Shown: one piece after another, positions 32,507 through 41,356 of the stretch
Numbering within the stretch: the stretch's first letter is position 1
Layout: each line of letters begins with the position of its first letter
Assembly: GCA_016932995.1 (NCBI GenBank)
Contig: JAFGBU010000018.1
Location: 1-64,000, forward strand
Direction of reading: 5' to 3'
Origin: Desulfovibrionaceae bacterium
Lineage (GTDB): Bacteria; Desulfobacterota; Desulfovibrionia; Desulfovibrionales; Desulfovibrionaceae
Length of the DNA: 64,000 nucleotides
Position numbers and translations under genes: made by a program
The notes under the pieces: generated by a model
Databases searched by the model: none
The model's input: only the letters and a program-made list of their open reading frames with translations
What the model was told of the DNA's origin: nothing

Positions 32507-33634
32507 TCAATTGCCGGCCAGGGAAAGATAAAACGCCTCGTACGCCGAGGCCATGGCCGCAAGGGAGTAGTGGTCCCTGATCCGGGCCCTGGCCCGCAGG
32601 CCCAGGTCCCGCAGCTTCGGCCCGGGCAGGTCCAGGAGCCGGCCCATGGCCTCGGCCAGGGCACTGGGGTCGCCCGGCGGCGCGACCAGGCCCGTGTCCC
32701 CGACCAGAAGGGCCGAGTCGCCCGCGTCGGTCACCGCGCAGGGCACCCCGCAGGCCATGGCCTCGCCCACGGCGTTGGGAAAGCCCTCGCCCAGGGACGA
32801 GGACACGGCCAGGTCCAGGGCGGCGAAGAACCCGGGCATGTCCCGGACCTCGCCCAGAAGACTGCACGAGTCCGCAAGGCCCGCCTCCTCGATCCAGGCC
32901 CGAAGCACCGCGTTGTCCCGGTCCACGCCCCGGCCGCAGAGCGCGAAGCGGACCTCGGGCCTTTCTGCGGCCAAGATCCTTGCGGCGCGCAGAAACGAGG
33001 CGTGGTCCTTCATGGGGTCGAAGCGCGCGGCCAGCCCGACCAGGGTCTGGTCCGGCCGGACAGCGATCTGTCCGCGCAGCGCGGCCCGGGCCAAGGGGTC
33101 GGGCCTGAAGCGCTCCAGGTCAAAGCCGTTGGGGATGACCTCGAAGCGCCTGGGCCTGTAGCCCAGGGCCAGGTGCCGGGCCCTGGCCGACTCGGAGTTG
33201 GCCAGCACCGCCCTGGGCCGGCCCGAGAGCAGGGCGCAGGCCCTCACGGTCCAGGCGGTGAACCGGGAATAGCGGCTGAAGTCCATGTTCGAGCAGCGCA
33301 GGTTCCAGACCACCCCGACCCGGCCGGCCAGGCCCGCGGCCGCAAGGCCGAGCAGGTCGGCGTGGTACAGCCAGGTCTGGACGAGGTCCGGTTTAAATTC
33401 GCGGATGATCCGAATCAGCCTGAGCAGCCCGCGGGCCGAGGGCCGGCCGCGGCGCATGCCCAGGTCGTCGAGCTCCAGGCCCAGGCCGCGCAGCTCCGGG
33501 GCCAGGTCCCCGCCCGGCACCAGGCTGACCACCCGGCAGGCGAAGCGCGCCCGGTCCAGGCGCGAGAGCAGCCTGACCAGGGCGATCTGCGCGCCCCCGC
33601 GGTCAAGGCCGGTGATGCAGTGCAGGATCTTCAA
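32507..33634 (-). CDS. GT4-family glycosyltransferase
   Basis: A 375-residue GT-B enzyme. N-terminal half starts KILHCITGLDRGGAQIALVRLLSRL; C-terminal half has VGLAARFDPMKDHASFLRAARIL and the nucleotide-sugar site SLGEGFPNAVGEAMACGVPCAVTDAGDSALLVGDTG, where the E-x7-E pattern of retaining GT4 enzymes is visible. It likely adds a sugar to a surface polysaccharide or lipid carrier. TTG 33634 is the start. It lies 19 bases after the caspase-SUMF gene on the same strand. Confidence 0.9.
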   Translation of the reverse strand: MKILHCITGLDRGGAQIALVRLLSRLDRARFACRVVSLVPGGDLAPELRGLGLELDDLGMRRGRPSARGLLRLIRIIREFKPDLVQTWLYHADLLGLAAAGLAGRVGVVWNLRCSNMDFSRYSRFTAWTVRACALLSGRPRAVLANSESARARHLALGYRPRRFEVIPNGFDLERFRPDPLARAALRGQIAVRPDQTLVGLAARFDPMKDHASFLRAARILAAERPEVRFALCGRGVDRDNAVLRAWIEEAGLADSCSLLGEVRDMPGFFAALDLAVSSSLGEGFPNAVGEAMACGVPCAVTDAGDSALLVGDTGLVAPPGDPSALAEAMGRLLDLPGPKLRDLGLRARARIRDHYSLAAMASAYEAFYLSLAGN

Positions 33635-33653
33635 GTCTCGGGCGTCCCGGCCA

Positions 33654-35267
33654 TCAGGGCTCCCGGACCAGCCTCAGGCCGAAGTCCTCGCCCCTGAAGC
33701 CCGTGCCGCCCCGGTAGCGGCCGGAGCAGCGGGCGTTGCCCGCGGCGAAGTTGTAGCTGCCCCCGCGCAGGACGCGGTGCGAGCCGTACTTCTCGAACAG
33801 CGGGTTGTCCTTGGCGTGCGCGGCGTAGGCCCCGGCGTCGTAGACGTCCTGGACCCACTCCCAGACATTGCCGCTCATGTCGTAGATGCCCAGGCCGTTG
33901 GGCTTGAGGGTGCCGACCGGATGGGTCTTGAAGCCCGAGTTGCCCGCGTACCAGGCCGAGCGGGACGGGCTCGTGGCCCCGGAAAAGGCCTCGGGCTTGC
34001 CCCCGCTGCGGCAGGCGTACTCCCACTCGGCCTCGGTGGGCAGGCGGTAGCGGAACCTTCCGGAGCCGAGCCCGGCCAGGGTGTCGATGAACTCCTGGGC
34101 GTCGTCAAAGGACACGCCCGCGGCCGGGTGGGCGTCCGAGTCCCCGGGCCTCGGGGGGTCCACGCCCATGACCTTTTTCCACTGGCCCTGGGTGACCTCG
34201 TAGCGGCCGATCCAGAAGTCGCGCACGCAGACCTCGTGGACCGGGGCCTCGTCCTGGCCGCACTCGCCGGTCCACGGGCCGCAGCCCATCTCGAAGCAGC
34301 CGCCCGGGACAAAGGCAAAGGACATGCCCGTGGCCGGGTCGTTCCAGGTCTCTCCGGTCTTGACCTTGAGCTGGGCCACGGGCGGGAGCGGGGGCGCCGG
34401 GGCCAGGGCCAGGGTCTGCTCCGGCGCGCTGTTGCCGCGCTTTTCCGAGTCCTCGGCGGCCATCTTCAGGGTCCCGGACTTGTCCAGGGGCTGGGCCTCG
34501 ATCGCCTTGGGCTGGCCCGCGAAATAGAAGTCCCCGGTGAGCGACGAGGACTCCCAGGGGGTCTGCTTGCCCCCGGTGTCGTTGAGCACCCCGATGCGCA
34601 CGTTCTTGAACATGCGCTCCACGCCCATGCCGGGCACGTCCATGTTCCTGAGCAGGTGCTGGGTGTACAGGCCGTTTCGGCCCGAGCCGTCCGCGGCCAC
34701 CGAGCCCGGGGCAGTGGCGTAGGCGATGAGCGAGCCCGTGGGCGCGTCCATCTGGGCCAGGCCCTGCTCGGCCGAGCGGAAGCTGCGGGCAAAGGGGTTG
34801 TCCCGGCAGGCGTCCAGGACAACGATGCTCAGGCGGTTCCCGGCCGACTCCATCCTGGACAGCACCCGGCCCGCGTCCAGGCCCTCGAACTCCACGTCGG
34901 CCTCGGAGGCGATGTGCACCTTGACCGGGATCAGGTAGTTGCGGCCCTTGATCTGCATGCCGTGCCCGGCGAAGTAGAACAGGCCCACGTCCGCGCCCTT
35001 GAGCCGGCCGCCGAACTCGTCCACGGCCTGGACCATGGTCCGCTTGTCCGCGTTGAGCTTGCTGACCACGTCAAAGCCGAGCTGCTTCAGCTTCTTGGCC
35101 ATGTCCGCGGCGTCGTTGACCGGATTCTTGAGCGGCGAGGTGGCGTAGTCGCTGTTGCCGATGACCAGGGCCACCTTCCTGGCCTTGGCCCCCTGGGCCG
35201 CGGAGTAAAGGACCAGCATCCCGGCAAGGGCGAGGACCGAAACCGCGCCGACAGTCGCTTTTCTCAT
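33654..35267 (-). CDS. Exported caspase-like protease fused to a formylglycine-enzyme-like (SUMF) domain
   Basis: A 537-residue protein with an N-terminal signal peptide (about 1-28). Residues about 31-265 form a C14 caspase-like domain: KVALVIGNSDYATSPLKNPVNDAADMAKKLKQLGFDV, catalytic His in YFAGHGMQ (H102) and Cys in VVLDACRDNPF (C154). After a Pro-rich linker, residues about 310-537 form a SUMF/FGE-type domain (FWIGRYEVTQGQWKKVM, YRLPTEAEWEYACRSG, MSGNVWEWVQD, RVLRGGSYNF). The FGE double-cysteine site is incomplete (RGGSYNFAAGNARCSGRYR has only one), so it is probably a binding fold. Target unknown. Confidence 0.9.
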   Translation of the reverse strand: MRKATVGAVSVLALAGMLVLYSAAQGAKARKVALVIGNSDYATSPLKNPVNDAADMAKKLKQLGFDVVSKLNADKRTMVQAVDEFGGRLKGADVGLFYFAGHGMQIKGRNYLIPVKVHIASEADVEFEGLDAGRVLSRMESAGNRLSIVVLDACRDNPFARSFRSAEQGLAQMDAPTGSLIAYATAPGSVAADGSGRNGLYTQHLLRNMDVPGMGVERMFKNVRIGVLNDTGGKQTPWESSSLTGDFYFAGQPKAIEAQPLDKSGTLKMAAEDSEKRGNSAPEQTLALAPAPPLPPVAQLKVKTGETWNDPATGMSFAFVPGGCFEMGCGPWTGECGQDEAPVHEVCVRDFWIGRYEVTQGQWKKVMGVDPPRPGDSDAHPAAGVSFDDAQEFIDTLAGLGSGRFRYRLPTEAEWEYACRSGGKPEAFSGATSPSRSAWYAGNSGFKTHPVGTLKPNGLGIYDMSGNVWEWVQDVYDAGAYAAHAKDNPLFEKYGSHRVLRGGSYNFAAGNARCSGRYRGGTGFRGEDFGLRLVREP

Positions 35268-35387
35268 GACCAAATGACCTCGGTTTGAAACATTGAGTCC
35301 TTGATGGGCCGTGGAATTCGACTACCACCTTCGGCCGGAAAAATCGAGCCCGCAAGGCCCGCCCGGCCCGGGGACCCGGGCCCCAAG

Positions 35388-35415
35388 TTGACAGCCCGGC
35401 AGGCCTTGGCATAGA
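35388..35415 (+). promoter_or_regulatory. Possible promoter of the Asn/Trp-repeat protein
   Basis: TTGACA (35388-35393), 16-base spacer, CATAGA (35410-35415), about 57 bases before the ATG at 35472. Confidence 0.4.
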
Positions 35416-35471
35416 AATTAAATTATTGCCGCCCCGCCCTGCTGCGGCCGTCGGCAAAGGGGGTCCCGGAA

Positions 35472-35945
35472 ATGAAACGCCCTGCCGCGCTGCTTGTCTG
35501 CCTGGCCTGCGTCTGCCTCTGGCCCGCGGCCGCGCACGCGCGCTCCGGATTCCATCCCGGCAATCCCGGCTCGGGATTCCACCCCGAGCGCGACGGACTG
35601 GGGGCCTACCTGCCCGACCCCGGCCTGTTCGTGCCCGGGGCCGGACGCTGGGAAAGGGAGGGCCTGCGCGGCGACCTGCTGGACGTCATCGGCGGCCACA
35701 CCGGCTCCAAGTGGCGGACCAGCCCGGACAACTGGGAGAACTCGGAAAACAACTGGGACAACAGCCCCAAGAGATGGGAAAACAACCCAAAAAACTGGGA
35801 AAACAACCCCAACAACCCGAACAGCAAGCGCATAGTCTACGATCAGAACGGAAACGCCATCGGCTACGTGGTGCCCAAGAAAAACGGGGGGGCCAACTAC
35901 TTCGACCTCCAAGGCAACCGCAAGGCCTACCTGCCGCCGCCCTAG
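35472..35945 (+). CDS. Secreted Asn/Trp-repeat protein of unknown function
   Basis: A 157-residue protein with signal peptide (about 1-24). After a Gly/Pro-rich part, residues about 80-115 hold a run of NW-E/D-N units (DNWENSENNWDNSPKRW, then ENNPKNWENNPNN). A final domain reads KRIVYDQNGNAIGYVVPKKNGGANYFDLQGNRKAYLPPP. I have a general memory of bacterial secreted proteins combining such NSPxNW repeats with this ending but know no function. The repeat tract is unusually Asn- and AAC-rich for this genome. It stands alone between divergent and parallel genes. Confidence 0.75.
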   Translation: MKRPAALLVCLACVCLWPAAAHARSGFHPGNPGSGFHPERDGLGAYLPDPGLFVPGAGRWEREGLRGDLLDVIGGHTGSKWRTSPDNWENSENNWDNSPKRWENNPKNWENNPNNPNSKRIVYDQNGNAIGYVVPKKNGGANYFDLQGNRKAYLPPP

Positions 35946-36001
35946 GTCCGGCCCCTGGTCACGGCCCTTGACTATGGGCCATCCGTCCCCGGCCCGGACG
36001 G

Positions 36002-36054
36002 TTGACGAGGACTGATTCTGGTATATAATGATTATTATTTACAATATAATCATT
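36002..36054 (+). promoter_or_regulatory. Promoter with adjacent palindromic operator before the AsmA-like gene
   Basis: TTGACG (36002-36007), 16-base spacer, TATAAT (36024-36029). Overlapping its 3' side is the inverted repeat AATGATTAT (36027-36035) / ATAATCATT (36046-36054) with a 10-base centre. The segment is strikingly AT-rich in a GC-rich context. A repressor binding there would block the start site; Fur-like or other regulators are possible but unproven. Confidence 0.6.
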
Positions 36055-36102
36055 GTACTATAGTCGTCGGCCGCGGCCGACGCCGACCAGAAGGCGTTGC
36101 GA

Positions 36103-37974
36103 TTGAAAAACTCCGTCAAGGCCCTGGGCCTGGGCCTGGCCGTCCTGGCCCTGAGCGCATCGATCCTCATCGCCCTGCTCACCAGCCTGGTGGACCTGGA
36201 GGCCGGCAAAAAACAGCTCGCCGAGGCCGTGCGCCAGGCCACGGGCCGCGACCTGGACCTGCCCAGGGAGGTGTCCTTCACCTTCTTCCCCAGACTGTCC
36301 CTTGAGACCGGACCGCTTATCCTGAGCAACGCCAAGGGGTTTCACAAGGACTTCATGCTCAGGGCCGAAAAGGTCCGCTGCGGCATAAGGCTGCTGCCGC
36401 TTTTCAACAGGCAACTGGAGCTGGGACCGGTCCTGGTCCAGGACATGACCCTGAACATCACCCGCGAACAGGACGGCCGGGACAACTGGACGGACCTGCT
36501 CAAGGACCTGGGCCCGGGCCTGTTCGGCCTGTTCAGGGACGGCCTGACCATCGCCAAGGCCAGGGTCCTGCTCGACGACAACCAGGCCGGACGCCACTAC
36601 GCCATCGAGGACCTGAACATAGAGCTGGCCCCGCACCGGGACCTCGAACCCTTTGCCTTCAGCCTGTCCTGCGAGCTCCACAACCAGCTGTCCACCCTGG
36701 GCCTGATCCCCCGGATCAGGGGCCGGGCGATCGTGGACTCCGGGGCCGGGCGCTGCCGGATCGAGGACGGCCGGGTCGAGTTGGACGTCTGGGGGAGCGC
36801 CCTGAACAGGAAGGCCTACGCCGAGCTCGGCCTTTGCCTGGACCTGGACGTGCCCGGAAAGAACGTCCGGGTCAGCGGCCTGTCCCTGGACTTTTTGGGC
36901 CTTAAGGCCACGGGCTCCCTGTACCTGGACCTGACCGGCAAGGCCCCGGCCCTGTCCGGGCGCCTCAGGCTGGCCGAGTTCAGCCCCAAGGGCCTTGCGG
37001 CCGGCCTGGGCCTGGAGCTGCCGACCCTGGCCGATCCGGCCGCCCTGAACAGCCTGGCCGCGGAGTTCTCGTTCAGCGCCGGACGGGAGACCACCCTGGA
37101 CCTGGACAAGGCCGTGCTGGACGGCTCGCGCCTCCAGGGCCGGGCCAGGATAACGGATCAGGGCCGGGAGGTCCGCTTCAGCCTGGCCATGGACCGCCTG
37201 GACCTGGACCGCTACCTGCCCAGGAGGCCCGAGGCCGGCCGGGCCTGCTGGCCGAAGCCCTTAAACGGCCTGGATTTGGCCGGGGAGATCGAGATCAAGG
37301 ACCTCAAGGTCAAGAACCTGCGGCTCTCCGAGATCAAGACCGAATTGTCCGCGTCCGGCGGGGTCGTTGAACTCGGGCCGCTCTCGGCCAGGCTCTACCA
37401 GGGCGCGCTGCTGGGCAGAATGGTCCTCGACGCCGCGGGCCCGGGCCCGGCCCTGTGCAAGAGCGGCTCCCTGCGGGGGGTGGACGCCGCGGCCCTGCTC
37501 GAGGACCTCTTGGGCGCCGCGCCGCTCAGCGGAAGCCTGCACCTGCGGGCCAGGCTCTGCCCGCCCGGCCCCGGCCCGGACGGCCTCAAGGCCTCGGCGT
37601 CCTTTTTCCTGCGCCAGGGGGCGCTGTCCGGGGTCGACCTGGCCGACCTGGCCCTGAACGGCCCGGGGCAGAAAGACAAGGAGGCCGCGGGGTCCACCGC
37701 GTTCAGCGAACTGAGCGGCAGCCTGGACATCGCCGAGGGCCGGGCGACCATCACCGGCCTGGTGCTCAGGGCCCCGGGCCTGCTGGTGACCGGCCAAGGA
37801 GGGGCGGACCTCTCGGCCAGGACCCTGGACTGCCTGCTGACGGCCGACGCCCCCGGGGGCCGGGCCACGCTGATCAGGGTGAGCGGGGATATGGCCAGGC
37901 CCAAATACAGCCTCGAACCGGACCGGGGCGTGAGCCTCGGGAATCGCGCCTTGCTCGGCCAAGGACCGGGCTAG
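36103..37974 (+). CDS. AsmA-family envelope protein
   Basis: A 623-residue protein with one N-terminal membrane helix (LGLGLAVLALSASILIALLTSLV) followed by the AsmA N-terminal pattern (ATGRDLDLPREVSFTFFPRLSLETGPLILSNAKGF) and a long beta-rich repeat region ending GRATLIRVSGDMARPKYSLEP. AsmA-like proteins resemble bridge-like lipid-transfer proteins and help keep the outer membrane in order. TTG 36103 is preferred over TTG 36097 because AGAAGG then lies 8 bases upstream. Monocistronic, with its own regulated-looking promoter. Confidence 0.88.
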   Translation: MKNSVKALGLGLAVLALSASILIALLTSLVDLEAGKKQLAEAVRQATGRDLDLPREVSFTFFPRLSLETGPLILSNAKGFHKDFMLRAEKVRCGIRLLPLFNRQLELGPVLVQDMTLNITREQDGRDNWTDLLKDLGPGLFGLFRDGLTIAKARVLLDDNQAGRHYAIEDLNIELAPHRDLEPFAFSLSCELHNQLSTLGLIPRIRGRAIVDSGAGRCRIEDGRVELDVWGSALNRKAYAELGLCLDLDVPGKNVRVSGLSLDFLGLKATGSLYLDLTGKAPALSGRLRLAEFSPKGLAAGLGLELPTLADPAALNSLAAEFSFSAGRETTLDLDKAVLDGSRLQGRARITDQGREVRFSLAMDRLDLDRYLPRRPEAGRACWPKPLNGLDLAGEIEIKDLKVKNLRLSEIKTELSASGGVVELGPLSARLYQGALLGRMVLDAAGPGPALCKSGSLRGVDAAALLEDLLGAAPLSGSLHLRARLCPPGPGPDGLKASASFFLRQGALSGVDLADLALNGPGQKDKEAAGSTAFSELSGSLDIAEGRATITGLVLRAPGLLVTGQGGADLSARTLDCLLTADAPGGRATLIRVSGDMARPKYSLEPDRGVSLGNRALLGQGPG

Positions 37975-37982
37975 GACCCGGG

Positions 37983-38564
37983 TCAGCGGGTCGCGGCCAG
38001 CACGGCCCGGGCGGCCTCGGTCACCAGGCCCTGCAGGGCCTCGGTGAGCACCTCGGCGGGCCTCTGGCTGCCCGGAAAAACGACCCTCTCGACCTCGCTC
38101 TGGAACTTCTCGATGTGCACGGTCTCGCCGCCGCGGCTGACAACGACCTTGGCCCTGACCTGGGCCTTGTAGGTGGTGGCCGACTCCTGCTTGACCCAGA
38201 CCTCCAGGACCTCGCCGCCGACCACATAGTCGGTCTCGAACCCGGTGTCCAGGTTGTGGTACTTGACCTTGGCCCCGGCCGCCCTGAGCTCGTCGTACAG
38301 GGACCAGCCGACCCATTCGGCCACGCTGGAGTCGGGATAAAGGGCCTGGCCCTCGGAGTTGACCCCGATGTCCTTTTTGCCGCGGCCGTCCTTGAACGCG
38401 ACCAGGCTCAGCTCGGCGTCCCCGGCCCGGGCCTCGATCCCGACCACCCGGTAGCCCAGGCGCACGCTGTTGCCGGCCGCGCAGGCCAGCAAGAGGCCCA
38501 AGACCGCGGCCGCGGCCGCGGTCCGAACGGCCCGGACCCTGAAACCACTACGGCCCGAATTCAT
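37983..38564 (-). CDS. Lipoprotein, YajG/transport-auxiliary-like
   Basis: A 193-residue protein with a basic N-terminus, hydrophobic Ala/Leu stretch and lipobox LLLAC (near residue 28). The mature domain (GIGVNSEG-like stretch KKDIGVNSEGQALYPDSSVAEWVGWSLYDELRAAGAKV, then VGGEVLEVWVKQESATTYKAQVRAKVVV, and a last helix EVLTEALQGLVTEAARAVL) resembles YajG-type and ABC-transport-auxiliary lipoproteins. The start overlaps the stop of the upstream coiled-coil gene by 4 bases, so the two are coupled. Substrate or partner unknown. Confidence 0.7.
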   Translation of the reverse strand: MNSGRSGFRVRAVRTAAAAAVLGLLLACAAGNSVRLGYRVVGIEARAGDAELSLVAFKDGRGKKDIGVNSEGQALYPDSSVAEWVGWSLYDELRAAGAKVKYHNLDTGFETDYVVGGEVLEVWVKQESATTYKAQVRAKVVVSRGGETVHIEKFQSEVERVVFPGSQRPAEVLTEALQGLVTEAARAVLAATR

Positions 38565-39046
38565 AATTTTTCCTTGTCTTTTTCAGTCATCGAGCTGTCC
38601 AGGTCCTTCTGGGCCTTGTCCAAGAGCCTTCGGGTCAGGTCCAGGAACCGCTCCAGGTTCTCCCGGACAAAGCGCCTGGCCGTGCGGTCGAGCTCCTGGT
38701 CCATCTTCTCCTTCTCCGCCTCGTAGGACTCGGGCCCGGCCTTGAGCAGCTCCTGGCACTTCTTGAGGTTGGCGTCTATCTCGGTCAGCCTGGCCGACAG
38801 CTCGGCCAGGGCCCCGTCGCGCGAGCGCACGGCCTCGGACAGGGAGCCCTCCAGGGCCCGGACCCTGGCCTCGAGCCCAGCGACCCGCTCGGTCACGGTC
38901 CCGGTCCCGGTGGCGTTGGAACCCTGGCCGGTCACGGCCCCGGTCCCGCCGGCCTTGGAATCGCCCTTGGTCTCGGGCCCGGGCGCGCAGGATGGGCCCG
39001 AAAGGGTCAGGGCCAAAAAAAGAACCACTGCAAGGACCCTGGTCAT
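38561..39046 (-). CDS. Exported coiled-coil protein of unknown function
   Basis: A 161-residue protein: signal peptide (about 1-20) ending in a weak lipobox (SGPSC), a Gly/Thr-rich spacer, then long coiled coil (about 60-155: VAGLEARVRALEGSLSEAV ... LSARLTEIDANLKKC ... RRFVRENLERFLDLTRRLLDKAQKDLDS). ATG 39046 is chosen because GGAGGTGG lies directly upstream; ATG 39058 lies ahead of that site. Forms a two-gene unit with the lipoprotein downstream. Confidence 0.65.
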   Translation of the reverse strand: MTRVLAVVLFLALTLSGPSCAPGPETKGDSKAGGTGAVTGQGSNATGTGTVTERVAGLEARVRALEGSLSEAVRSRDGALAELSARLTEIDANLKKCQELLKAGPESYEAEKEKMDQELDRTARRFVRENLERFLDLTRRLLDKAQKDLDSSMTEKDKEKL

Positions 39047-39152
39047 GGCCACCTCCATGTCCGGCCGGCGCGGCCGCAAGTCCAGGGCCCGAAAGGACCC
39101 TGTGGTCTCTGACTAACACATCCCAAGCATTGATGACAAACCGTAAAGGGCC

Positions 39153-39182
39153 TTGATTTTCAGACCCCCGGCGGCCTATACC
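39153..39182 (+). promoter_or_regulatory. Possible promoter of the small exported protein at 39210
   Basis: TTGATT (39153-39158), 18-base spacer, TATACC (39177-39182). Confidence 0.35.
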
Positions 39183-39209
39183 TGGATGGAGAAAAACGGA
39201 GGTCTTGCC

Positions 39210-39656
39210 TTGCGATCCCCATGGCCCCTGATCGCCCTGCTCCTGTGCCTGGCCCTGCCCGCGTCCGCCGGGCCTCTGGGCCCGGAGACCGCGAAACCCG
39301 CGCCCACCGCGTTCAGGGGCCTGCCATTCGGGGCCGACATAGGCCAGATCAAGGGCCTGGAGCCGGTGCGCAAATACCCGGGCACCTACTACCGGCCCGA
39401 CGAAAAGCTCCGCCTGGGAAGCGCCGAGCTCGTGTCCGTGGCCTACTACTTCCGGGACAAGAAGCTCCGGGGCGTGGGCGTGGCCTTTGAGGGCGAGACC
39501 AACTACTTCATCATCAAGGACCAGCTCATCGCCAAATACGGCCCCGGCAGGCAGGTCGGCGCAAGGTACGGCTGGATGTGGCCCAACTTCTCCCTTGAGC
39601 TCAGGTTCGAAGACGACACCAATTCAGGGGCCCTGATCTACACCCTGGAGCAATAG
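39210..39656 (+). CDS. Small exported protein of unknown function
   Basis: A 148-residue protein with a signal peptide (WPLIALLLCLALPASAG). The mature part has FRGLPFGADIGQIKGLEPVRKYPGTYYRPDE, then VSVAYYFRDKKLRGVGVAFEGETNYFIIKDQLIAKYGPGRQVG, a pattern I associate only loosely with small periplasmic domains that end in an Asp/Asn-containing strand. TTG 39210 is taken as start because GGAGG (39198-39202) precedes it by seven bases; ATG 39186 lies before that site. Convergent with the TPR gene. Confidence 0.65.
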   Translation: MRSPWPLIALLLCLALPASAGPLGPETAKPAPTAFRGLPFGADIGQIKGLEPVRKYPGTYYRPDEKLRLGSAELVSVAYYFRDKKLRGVGVAFEGETNYFIIKDQLIAKYGPGRQVGARYGWMWPNFSLELRFEDDTNSGALIYTLEQ

Positions 39657-39661
39657 CCCGC

Positions 39662-40180
39662 TCAGAACTTGGGGATCTGGACCTTGGGGTCGAGGCCCTT
39701 GGCTGTGGAGTAGTCCTGCATGGCCCGGTCCTTGTCCCCCAGGACGCGCCAGGCGTTGGCCCGGCGCAGGTAGGCCCCCACGTAGACCGGGTCGAGCTGG
39801 ATGGCCTTGTCGTAGTCGGCTATGGCCATCCTGGGCTGGCGGCGCCTGAGCCAGATGTTGCCCCTGTTGCTGTAGGCCTGGGGCCGCTTGGGGTCCACGC
39901 TGATCGCCCGGTTGTAGTCGGCCAGGGCGCCGGCCGTGTCCAGCCGCTTCTCGTAGGCCATGCCCCTGTTGAGCAGGGCCACGTAGAGGTGCTTGGAATG
40001 CGGACCAAGCTGGCCGGAATCTATGGCCTGGGACAGGACCTTTATGGCCCCCTTGTTGTCGTTGGCCAAGAGCAGCCTGGTCCCCTGGTCCACGAGGTCC
40101 TCGGCCCCGGCCAGGCAGGGGGCCGCAAATCCGAGCAGGACGGCCAGGGCCGCCGACACGATGACAAGCCTCTTGAGCAT
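39662..40180 (-). CDS. Exported TPR-repeat protein
   Basis: A 172-residue protein with signal peptide (about 1-23, ending CLAGAED) and about four tetratricopeptide units, seen most clearly in LLNRGMAYEKRLDTAGALADYNRAISVDPKRPQAYSNRGN and the following DYDKAIQLDPVYVGAYLRRANAWRVLGDKDRAMQDYSTA. Such solenoids bind protein or peptide partners in the periplasm. No partner gene is obvious. The ATG at 40180 is preceded by CGGAGTGG. Confidence 0.82.
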   Translation of the reverse strand: MLKRLVIVSAALAVLLGFAAPCLAGAEDLVDQGTRLLLANDNKGAIKVLSQAIDSGQLGPHSKHLYVALLNRGMAYEKRLDTAGALADYNRAISVDPKRPQAYSNRGNIWLRRRQPRMAIADYDKAIQLDPVYVGAYLRRANAWRVLGDKDRAMQDYSTAKGLDPKVQIPKF

Positions 40181-40423
40181 GACCACTCCGTAGGGCTGGT
40201 TGGACCGCCGGCCGATTGGGCCGGAATTTTCCATTTGTTCAAGGATATCCCCGTTGAGCCGGACAATCAAGCCCAAGGCCGGGCGGCCGGGCCGGGGCGT
40301 TGTGGATTTTTCCCCTGAAACAGGATATGGCTTCATCAATCGCGCAGCTCACAACCAACTTTTTTTATTTTAAAAAACAAAAACTTGGCGAACACGGCCG
40401 GGCAAGCTGCCTGGGAGAGGGGC

Positions 40424-41176
40424 ATGGGAAAAGGCAAAGCAAGCACCATCTACCTGTTGACCGTTTTTCTGCTCGCCGCGCTCTTCGTGCTCAACCTGTC
40501 CCTTTTCTACGGCCTGCTCCTTGACCGCCAGGCCCCGGCCGAAAACATGACCAGGCTGGTCTACGCGGTCATGATCCTGGGCCTGTCCGTGCTCGCGGTC
40601 CAGGCCGCCCTGGTGTTCAGGTCCATGATCGCCAAGCTGGACAAGGACCGGAACATGGCCGAGGAGCTCGCCGAGCGCATCAACCAGATGACCGTGCTCG
40701 ACGAGCTGACCAAGACCTTCAACCGCCGCAAGTTCGAGACGGTCATCGAACGCGAGGTGGAAAACGCCAGGCGCTACAAGACGCTCATCTCGGGCATCAT
40801 GTTCGACATCGACGGCTTCAAAAAGATCAACGACGCCCACGGCTACAAGACCGGCGACCGGATACTCTACAGCCTGGCCAGGTTCATCAACAGGCGCATC
40901 CGCAAGACCGACTACCTGTTCCGCTGGCGGGGCGGCAAGTTCATCATCCTGGCCCCGCACATCGACCTGGAAAAGGCGGCCATATTCGGCGAAAAGATCC
41001 GCAAGGCCGTGGAGGCCAAGGTCTTCGGCGACTCGGTCAAGCTGACCATCAGCCTGGGCGTGACCCAGGTCAGCCCCAACGACAGCTCGGAAAAGTTCAT
41101 CCAGCGCATCCAGGCCGCGCTCTCCGGGGCCAAGGAAAAGGGCAGAAACCAGCTCTCCGCCCTGCGCGCCGCCTGA
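40424..41176 (+). CDS. Membrane protein with degenerate GGDEF domain
   Basis: A 250-residue protein with two N-terminal membrane helices (about 9-32 and 46-64), a short coiled coil and a GGDEF-type domain from about 90 (LTKTFNRRKFETVIEREVENARRYKT, IMFDIDGFKKINDAHGYKTGDRIL). The catalytic GGDEF signature is replaced by RGGKF (169-173), so cyclic-di-GMP synthesis is unlikely. It may bind nucleotide or act as an adaptor. GGGAGAGG precedes ATG 40424. Confidence 0.85.
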   Translation: MGKGKASTIYLLTVFLLAALFVLNLSLFYGLLLDRQAPAENMTRLVYAVMILGLSVLAVQAALVFRSMIAKLDKDRNMAEELAERINQMTVLDELTKTFNRRKFETVIEREVENARRYKTLISGIMFDIDGFKKINDAHGYKTGDRILYSLARFINRRIRKTDYLFRWRGGKFIILAPHIDLEKAAIFGEKIRKAVEAKVFGDSVKLTISLGVTQVSPNDSSEKFIQRIQAALSGAKEKGRNQLSALRAA

Positions 41177-41356
41177 CCGCCGCACCCCGCGCCGGGCCCC
41201 AAGACCCGGGGAAATCTCCCGACAAACTGTCCACAGCATCCTGTTTAAACCTTTTTGATCAGCGCTTAACTACAAAATCCTGGCCAAATTCCGGCCGGGG
41301 CATTACCCTGGGCAAAAAGTTCGTCCTGCGGCCCGGGCCGCACAAACAGGCACGCC

